Part shown: positions 5,384 through 10,116 of the stretch, one piece after another
How positions within the stretch are numbered: position 1 is the first letter of the stretch
How the letters are laid out: each line of letters starts with the position of its first letter
Assembly: GCA_019308705.1 (NCBI GenBank)
Contig: JAFDHW010000057.1
Coordinates: 1 to 10,116 of the forward strand
Source of the DNA: Deltaproteobacteria bacterium
Lineage (GTDB): Bacteria > Desulfobacterota > Desulfobacteria > Desulfobacterales > Desulfatibacillaceae
Length of the DNA: 10,116 nucleotides
Direction: 5' to 3'
Notes under the pieces: model-generated
Told to the model about the DNA's origin: nothing
The model's input: the letters and a program-made list of their open reading frames with translations, nothing else
Databases searched by the model: none
Made by a program: the position numbers and the translations under genes

Positions 5384-7681
5384 ATGCTGGAAAAAGCAAA
5401 GGGCCTCTTCACCATCCGGCCGCTGACCATCACCATCCTGGTGCTCCTTTTGGTGGGCGGGGCCTACGTGGTCGGCGTCCCGTTTCTGGACCTCATGGAG
5501 TTCCGCACCGTGGACCTCCGTTTCCGGTTCCGCGGGGAGCAGCCGCCGCTCGACAAGGTGGCCCTGGTGGTCATCGACGAAAAGAGCATCGCCGAGCAGG
5601 GCAAGTGGGTGTGGCCCCGGTCCAAGATGGCGAAGCTGATCACCGCCATTTCCGACGCCGGCGCGGCCTGCGTGGGCCTGGACGTGGGGTTTCTGGAGCC
5701 CGACGATAACGCCGCCGGCAAGGTGGTTTCCAGAGTGCGGAAGCTATTGGCCCGGGAGGGGGTCAACAGCCGCCGCATCGAACGGGGGCTTGCCGCCCTG
5801 GAGAAGGCCGGGGACCACGACGCGGCCTTGGCCGGGGCCATCAAGAACTCCAAGTGCCCGGTGGTGCTGGGCTACTTTTTCCAGCTTTCCGCCGAGGGCT
5901 TGGGCGAGCTTCACCAGAAGGCCAAGGAGGAAAACTTAAAAAACGCCAGGGCATCCCTGTACAACACGGTGCGCCGGTCCCCCGGCGCCCGCGACGCGGG
6001 GCTCATTCCCGCCTTCGCGCCGGAATCCAACGTGACGCCCATCGCCCAGGCCACGGACTTTGCCGGGTTTTTCAACATGGTCCCGGACCGCGACGGCACG
6101 GTGCGCCGCCTGCCCATGGTGCTCGCCTGCGAGGGCGGCATGTATGCGCCCCTGTCGCTGAAAACCCTCCAGGCCTACTTGCGCCGGCAGAACCCGGACG
6201 CCCGGGAGAACCTCCATCTTGTGCTGGACGCCTTCGGCGTGTCCGAAGTGCGCGTGGGCAGCCGGGACATCCCCGTGGACGAGCATGGCCGGCTGCTCAT
6301 CAACTATATGGGCGGTCCCAAGACCTTTCCCCATGTTTCCGCCACGGACCTGTTGGAGGGCCGCAAGCTTCTGGTGGACAAGGGCATGGGCAAGGCGGAG
6401 ATTTCCCTGAAGGACAAGATCGTGCTGGTGGGCGCCACGGCCGTGGGCATCTACGACCTGCGGGTCACCCCTTTTTCCGAAATCTACCCCGGGCTGGAGA
6501 TCCACGCCAACGTGGTGGACAACATCCTTTCCAGGAGATTTTTGCGGCAGCCCAACTGGGTGCGGCTCCTGGACCTTTTCGCCATCTTCGCCGTAAGCGC
6601 GATTCTGGGCGGTCTGCTCCCCAGGTTGAACATCTACACCGGCGGCCTCATGTCCCTGGGGCTTTTCGCCGGATACCTGGGCGCGGGCCAATACCTGTTC
6701 GCCAAGGGGGCGGTGGTGAACCTGGTCTATCCCTTGGCGGCCCTTCTGGTCATGTACGTGTCCACCACCCTCTACAAGTACCTCACCGAGGAACGGGAAA
6801 AGCGCTTTTTGCGGGGCGCGTTTTCCACCTACCTGGCCCCTTCCGTGGTGGACCAGATCCTCAAGAGCCCGGACAAGCTCGCCCTGGGCGGGGAAAAGCG
6901 GGTCATCACCGCGTTTTTCTCCGACGTGCAGGGGTTCACCTCCATCAGCCAGAAACTGGACCCCGAGGAGCTGGTCGAGCTTCTAAACGAGTTTTTGACC
7001 GAGATGACGGACATCATCCTCCAGAACGAGGGCACGGTGGACAAGTACGAGGGCGACGCCATCATCGCGTTTTTCGGCGCGCCGGTGGAGATGCCCGACC
7101 ACGCGGCACGGGCCTGCGTGGCGTGCGTGCAGATGCAGAAGCGCCTGGTGGACTTAAGGGCCAAGTTCGCCGCCGAAGGCCGGCCGCTTTTGCACATGCG
7201 CATCGGCATGGACACGGGCTTTGCCGTGGTGGGCAACATGGGCTCGTCGCTCCGCATGGACTACACCATGATGGGCGACATGGTGAACACCGCCGCCCGG
7301 CTGGAGGGCGTGAACAAGGCCTACGGCACCTACACCATGGTGAGCATGGCCACTTACCAGCAGGCGAAGGACCAGGTGTTCGGCCGGGAATTGGACGCGG
7401 TGAACGTGGTGGGCCGGGACGAGCCGGTGCGCGTGGTGGAGATCCTGGACCTGGCGGGCGAGGTGCCCGGAAACCTGCTGGCCCTGGCGGAAAACTACGA
7501 GAAGGCCCTGGCCGCCTACCGGAACCGGGACTTCGCCGGGGCGCTCAAGCGCTTCGAGGCCATCCTGGAAACCGAGCCCAACGACGGGCCTTCGGCGACC
7601 ATGGCCGCCCGGTGCAGGGAGTATCTCGAGAACCCGCCGCCCGAGGACTGGGACGGCTCTTACACCATGACCAGCAAGTAG
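5384..7681 (+). CDS. CHASE2 domain class III adenylate cyclase
   Basis: This 765-aa inner-membrane sensor is predicted to make cAMP from ATP. One membrane helix (about 13-34) is followed by a periplasmic CHASE2 domain (about 38-385) with FRTVDLRFRFRG, VALVVIDEKSI, PDRDGTVRR and LVGATAVGIYDLRVTPFSEIYPG. Three further helices follow (about 393-412, 418-437 and 445-465). The catalytic domain (about 505-690) keeps both metal aspartates (Asp514 in FFSDVQGFTS, Asp558 in KYEGDAI), Lys554 and Thr628 at adenine-selecting positions, and Asn635 and Arg639 in VNTAAR, so it should be active. Residues 701-750 form one or two TPR-like helical pairs. ATG 5384 is preceded by GGAG eight bases upstream. The CHASE2 ligand is unknown. 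Guanylate cyclase activity is unlikely given Lys554. The gene diverges from the mla operon and lies upstream of two envelope-protein genes. Confidence 0.93.
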   Translation: MLEKAKGLFTIRPLTITILVLLLVGGAYVVGVPFLDLMEFRTVDLRFRFRGEQPPLDKVALVVIDEKSIAEQGKWVWPRSKMAKLITAISDAGAACVGLDVGFLEPDDNAAGKVVSRVRKLLAREGVNSRRIERGLAALEKAGDHDAALAGAIKNSKCPVVLGYFFQLSAEGLGELHQKAKEENLKNARASLYNTVRRSPGARDAGLIPAFAPESNVTPIAQATDFAGFFNMVPDRDGTVRRLPMVLACEGGMYAPLSLKTLQAYLRRQNPDARENLHLVLDAFGVSEVRVGSRDIPVDEHGRLLINYMGGPKTFPHVSATDLLEGRKLLVDKGMGKAEISLKDKIVLVGATAVGIYDLRVTPFSEIYPGLEIHANVVDNILSRRFLRQPNWVRLLDLFAIFAVSAILGGLLPRLNIYTGGLMSLGLFAGYLGAGQYLFAKGAVVNLVYPLAALLVMYVSTTLYKYLTEEREKRFLRGAFSTYLAPSVVDQILKSPDKLALGGEKRVITAFFSDVQGFTSISQKLDPEELVELLNEFLTEMTDIILQNEGTVDKYEGDAIIAFFGAPVEMPDHAARACVACVQMQKRLVDLRAKFAAEGRPLLHMRIGMDTGFAVVGNMGSSLRMDYTMMGDMVNTAARLEGVNKAYGTYTMVSMATYQQAKDQVFGRELDAVNVVGRDEPVRVVEILDLAGEVPGNLLALAENYEKALAAYRNRDFAGALKRFEAILETEPNDGPSATMAARCREYLENPPPEDWDGSYTMTSK

Positions 7682-7684
7682 GCC

Positions 7685-7708
7685 GGCGGCCCCTGGGGAA
7701 ACGCCGCC
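7685..7708 (+). terminator. Hairpin downstream of the cyclase gene
   Basis: GGCGGC (7685-7690) pairs with GCCGCC (7703-7708) around a 12-base loop that can itself pair partly (CCC with GGG). It starts four bases past the TAG stop of the cyclase. No U-run follows (TCCTGTGC), so termination would be weak or factor-dependent. Confidence 0.3.
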
Positions 7709-7713
7709 TCCTG

Positions 7714-7722
7714 TGCTATAAA
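7714..7722 (+). promoter_or_regulatory. Extended -10-like element before the LPP20-like gene
   Basis: TGCTATAAA at 7714-7722 matches TGnTATAAT except for the last base. At a 17-base spacer the -35 position reads TGGGGA (7694-7699), a weak match. A start near 7729 would leave a leader of about 30 bases ending in GGGGAG (7747-7752), five bases before ATG 7758. It suggests the last genes can be transcribed separately from the cyclase. Confidence 0.4.
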
Positions 7723-7757
7723 GAGGTGACAGGATCTTTCGGCCCTGGGGAGATTGC

Positions 7758-8690
7758 ATGAGGCGAAACAACCGGCGACACCTGCTTTTTTTCGCAGCAA
7801 CGGCCGTCTGCCTGGCCTGCGCGCTTTCCCCGGCCGCCGCGGGCCGACACGCGCCCGTGGTCCAGGCGGTGGGGGACTTCGGCTACATCCGCTGGTCCTC
7901 GGACCCTCCCCGCAGCCTGGCCATGGTTGTGGGCAGGGGCGTGGGCGCACCTCCCGACGGCGGCGGCCGGGCCCTTTCCGGCCCCCTGGCCCGGGCCAGG
8001 GAACAGGCCCTCGAAAACCTCCTTTCCGTGTGCATGAACGTGCGGGTGACCGCGGATTCCACCATCGGCGACGCGGTGGCAAAAGACCCGGGAGCGCTTG
8101 CGCAGATCAAGGAAATGGTGGAAACGGCCAGGATGTGCAACCGGGAATACCTTTCCGACGGCACGGTGCTGGTGCGTATGGGCATTCCCCTGTACGGGGG
8201 GCTGGCCCAGGTGGTCCTGCCCCCCACCATCGTGCAGGTGCCCCAGGTGCGCCAGGTGCAGGCCCAGCGGCCGGCCCGGGCCGAGGCAAAGGCCGTGACC
8301 CCGGCCGGGGAGGAGCCCGAGCCGCCCAAGACAGGGCTTCTGGTGGACGCCCGGGGGCTTGCCGCGGCCCCTGCCATGGTCCCCCGCATCCTGGACGAGG
8401 ACGGCCGGGAGGTCTACGGCCCGGCCTGGGTGAGCCGGGAGTACGCAGTCTCCGGCATGTGCGGCTACACGCGGGACCCGGACCGCGCCGCCAGCCATCC
8501 CCGGGTGGGGGAAAACCCCCTCACGGTGAAGGCCCTTTCCGTGCGCGGCGAGGGGCGATGCGACCTGGTCATCTCCAATGCGGACGCCGCCCGGCTCAGG
8601 GGGGCTTCGGAAAACCTCTCCTTTTTACGCCGGTGCGGGGTCGTGGTGCTCCTGGACCCCGCCACCCAAGACCCCTGGGAGGACGGATGA
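7758..8690 (+). CDS. Secreted LPP20/FlgT-like envelope protein
   Basis: The product is 310 aa. A basic start and hydrophobic core (about 8-23) ending SPAAAG suggest a type I signal peptide cut near 28-29. Cysteines 18 and 21 lie inside the core and do not form a good lipobox. Residues about 35-155 contain a conserved-looking ARAREQALENLLSVCMNVRV helix and VRMGIPLYGGLAQVVLPP, as in LPP20 or FlgT N-terminal-type domains. A linker (about 157-190) starts with repeated QV units and turns Pro/Ala/Glu-rich. The C-terminal region (about 191-300) reads TGLLVDARGL, PRILDEDGREVYG, VSREYA, then NPLTVKAL, DLVISNADAARL and CGVVVLLD, a block I associate with uncharacterised deltaproteobacterial secreted proteins. 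GGGGAG lies five bases before the ATG. The stop overlaps the next start (ATGA). The biochemical role is unknown; an envelope or surface-assembly role is inferred. Confidence 0.72.
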   Translation: MRRNNRRHLLFFAATAVCLACALSPAAAGRHAPVVQAVGDFGYIRWSSDPPRSLAMVVGRGVGAPPDGGGRALSGPLARAREQALENLLSVCMNVRVTADSTIGDAVAKDPGALAQIKEMVETARMCNREYLSDGTVLVRMGIPLYGGLAQVVLPPTIVQVPQVRQVQAQRPARAEAKAVTPAGEEPEPPKTGLLVDARGLAAAPAMVPRILDEDGREVYGPAWVSREYAVSGMCGYTRDPDRAASHPRVGENPLTVKALSVRGEGRCDLVISNADAARLRGASENLSFLRRCGVVVLLDPATQDPWEDG

Positions 8691-9778
8691 GGCCGGTTCT
8701 TTTGATCCTGGCGGCGGTCCTGCTGGCGGCCGCCGGGGCCTGCGCCCCGGTGCGCCAGGGGCCCGTGGGCCTGGACACCCCCCAGCACCACCGGAAAATC
8801 GGGCGCAAATTTCTGGAGTTGGAGAAGTACGCCGACGCCTTGCGGGAATTCACCCGCGCCAAGGATCTCCAGGAAAACAGCCTCTCCTGGATGGGCATCG
8901 CCCTGGCCGAGGCGGGCCTCGGCCGCATGGACCAGGCCATGGAACACCTGGACCAGGCCATGCGCTACGCCTGGATCGACGGCCACGTGGTCGAGGTGTA
9001 CACGGCGCGCATCCGCGCGCTCACCATGGGCGGGGACGCCTGGTCGGCCAACTGGCTGGAGCAGGCCAAGTACGCCTTTGACCGCGCCCGGGGCATGGAT
9101 CCGGACGACGACGCCCCCTTCTTCTACATGGGCCTGGCCTACAAACAGGGGTTGAAGTTCGTGGAAGCGGGCCGCCTGTTCGCCGCGGTGATCCAGAAAA
9201 ACGGCGACTACGCCGCCCGGGCGGACAAGGAATACGCGGAGGTGCAAAAGATCCGCCGGGCAAAGCCCCGCTCGGAGGTGGGCAAAAGAATCGCCCTGGC
9301 CGACCGCATCACCCGGGCCCAGGCCGCGGCCCTGCTGGTGGCGGAAACCGACGCCGAGGCGCTTCTGGGCGGCACGGAAAGAGACCCCCGCCTGCCCACG
9401 GACATAACGGGCCACCCCCTGGCGCCGGAGATCATGGCCGCGGTCCGCCTGGGCATCGACGGCCTGTCCCTTTACCCGGACGGCTCCTTCGGCCCGGACG
9501 AACCCGTTACCCGCTGCCAGTTCGCCACGGCTGTCCAGGATTTTCTCATCCGGGCCTCCTCGCGCCCCGTCCTGGCCACGGAATTTTCCGGTGTCAGCTC
9601 CCCCTTTCCGGACGTGAAAAAGGATTCCCCCTGTTTCAACGCGGTGATGGTGTGCACCACCCGGGGGCTGCTCCAGGCCAGGGATCTGTCCACGGGCTGT
9701 TTCGCCCCTGCGGACGCCGTTAGCGGCATAGACGCCCTGTGCGCGGCGTCCGCCTTAAGAAGCCTTCTTACGCGCTGA
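8687..9778 (+). CDS. TPR and S-layer-homology domain lipoprotein
   Basis: The product is 363 aa. A short leader (MRPVLLILAAVLLAAAGAC) ends in a relaxed lipobox AGAC, predicting a lipid anchor on Cys19; the -3 residue is Ala rather than Leu, so this is less certain. Residues 35-190 hold about four TPR-like units, such as RKFLELEKYADALREFTRA, WMGIALAEAGLGRMDQAMEHL and FFYMGLAYKQGLKFVEAGRLF. Residues 202-361 contain S-layer-homology material: a partial unit ending ITRAQAAALLV (208-218), a clear unit with LSLYPDGSFGPDEPVTRCQFA (about 260-280), and a third with FPDVKKDSPCFNAV and ARDLSTGCFAPADAV. SLH units normally bind cell-wall polymers; here they may face peptidoglycan. The start overlaps the previous stop by ATGA (8687-8690), so the two proteins are likely made together and may interact. 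Confidence 0.85.
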   Translation: MRPVLLILAAVLLAAAGACAPVRQGPVGLDTPQHHRKIGRKFLELEKYADALREFTRAKDLQENSLSWMGIALAEAGLGRMDQAMEHLDQAMRYAWIDGHVVEVYTARIRALTMGGDAWSANWLEQAKYAFDRARGMDPDDDAPFFYMGLAYKQGLKFVEAGRLFAAVIQKNGDYAARADKEYAEVQKIRRAKPRSEVGKRIALADRITRAQAAALLVAETDAEALLGGTERDPRLPTDITGHPLAPEIMAAVRLGIDGLSLYPDGSFGPDEPVTRCQFATAVQDFLIRASSRPVLATEFSGVSSPFPDVKKDSPCFNAVMVCTTRGLLQARDLSTGCFAPADAVSGIDALCAASALRSLLTR

Positions 9779-9870
9779 GCCAACGCGCCGGATGGGAGTG
9801 TTGCCGCCGCCCGGCCGGCTTATTAGTCCGGGGATGAGTCTCCCGCGCAAGGGAACGGCAGGAGGAAGCC
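9779..9870 (+). other. Intergenic spacer with weak hairpins
   Basis: The 92-base gap contains GCCGG (9787-9791) and CCGGC (9815-9819), which could pair over a 23-base loop and are followed by TTATTAGT, a poor terminator. Other pairings are only 4 bp. I see no convincing -35/-10 pair. It ends in the strong ribosome binding site of the next gene. Confidence 0.25.
9860..9865 (+). promoter_or_regulatory. Strong ribosome binding site of the last gene
   Basis: A full AGGAGG sits five bases (AAGCC) ahead of ATG 9871. It is the best Shine-Dalgarno in the window and is the main evidence that the plus-strand frame here is a real gene. Confidence 0.8.
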
Positions 9871-10116
9871 ATGAACGAAAAGCAGGTCGAGGTGGGAAGC
9901 TTTACGCTTTCCGGCTGGCAGGCCGTTGCCGGGGTGGTGGTGATACTGGCCCTGGCCGTGGGAAGCCGGTTTTTCTTCATGCACTCCTTGGACAACACGG
10001 GAAAGGAAGCGGCCAGGCAGTACCTGGCCGTGGAGTACATCCGCGAAAACATGCCCGCCGCAGACAGCGTATCCTCCATGACCGCCGCCAAGGCTTCGGC
10101 CTTAGCCGACACCCTG
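9871..10116 (+). CDS. Unidentified single-pass membrane protein, 3' end outside window
   Basis: Eighty-two codons are visible and the frame is open to the window edge. The product begins MNEKQVEVGSFTLSG, followed by a membrane segment (about 16-37, WQAVAGVVVILALAVGSRFFF) and then a charged, probably periplasmic part (KEAARQYLAVEYIRENM). Few basic residues flank the helix on the N-terminal side, so topology is uncertain. I do not recognise the family from this fragment. The start is well supported by AGGAGG at 9860-9865 and by G/C-rich third codon positions. It follows the TPR/SLH lipoprotein gene by 92 bases on the same strand and may belong to the same unit, but nothing shows a functional link. 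Confidence 0.7.
   Translation, partial: MNEKQVEVGSFTLSGWQAVAGVVVILALAVGSRFFFMHSLDNTGKEAARQYLAVEYIRENMPAADSVSSMTAAKASALADTL

Noticed and set aside
7711..7732. Possible cAMP receptor protein site (TGTGC...TGACA) next to the cyclase gene
   Set aside because: The half-sites are separated by 10 rather than 6 bases and each has a mismatch; the stretch is better explained by an extended -10 element.
9768..10112. Minus-strand open frame at the right edge
   Set aside because: The plus-strand frame has a full AGGAGG at ideal spacing, G/C-rich third positions and a membrane segment; the minus frame has no ribosome binding site and a Ser/Thr/Pro-rich shadow-like product.
1..10116. CRISPR arrays, tRNA or rRNA genes, insertion sequences, integrase or phage genes
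   Set aside because: No repeat-spacer pattern, tRNA-like cloverleaf, rRNA segment, transposase or long terminal inverted repeats were seen.

Overview
The window is GC-rich, almost fully coded DNA with strongly G/C-biased third codon positions. It encodes a diderm (Gram-negative) bacterium: there is an Mla/MCE-type envelope lipid transport cluster, two predicted outer-membrane lipoproteins, and a periplasmic-sensing class III adenylate cyclase. The mix of DUF362, DUF488, CHASE2-cyclase and TPR/SLH lipoprotein genes suggests a Desulfobacterota (deltaproteobacterial) genome. That placement is inference from gene content; no marker gene is present.

Left half, minus strand (read from about 5.2 kb down to 1). 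An operon of overlapping genes encodes an MlaE-type permease, an MlaF-position protein that has lost every nucleotide-binding motif of an ABC ATPase, an MlaD-type MCE protein with a long helical tail, and a TPR lipoprotein. Consecutive genes overlap by 4 to 10 bases, implying translational coupling. After about 100 bp containing a hairpin comes a DUF362 protein whose C-terminus carries a NuoB/hydrogenase-small-subunit-like cysteine pattern. It is followed, one codon past its stop and in the same frame, by a DUF488 protein that runs off the left edge.

Centre. About 155 bp of relatively A/T-richer DNA separates the mla operon from a divergent gene for a CHASE2-adenylate cyclase. This region holds an extended -10-like element inside a GATAAG-N15-CTTATC inverted repeat and is the best candidate control region in the window.

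Right half, plus strand. The cyclase (intact catalytic residues, short TPR-like tail) is followed by a hairpin and a second extended -10-like element. Next come a secreted LPP20/FlgT-like protein and, overlapping it by ATGA, a lipoprotein with TPRs and S-layer-homology repeats. The window ends inside an unidentified single-pass membrane protein with a strong ribosome binding site.

The most interesting observation is the MlaF-position pseudo-ATPase: an intact, translationally coupled ABC-fold protein without Walker A lysine, Q-loop glutamine, LSGGQ, Walker B aspartate/glutamate or H-loop histidine, sitting between otherwise normal MlaE and MlaD genes.
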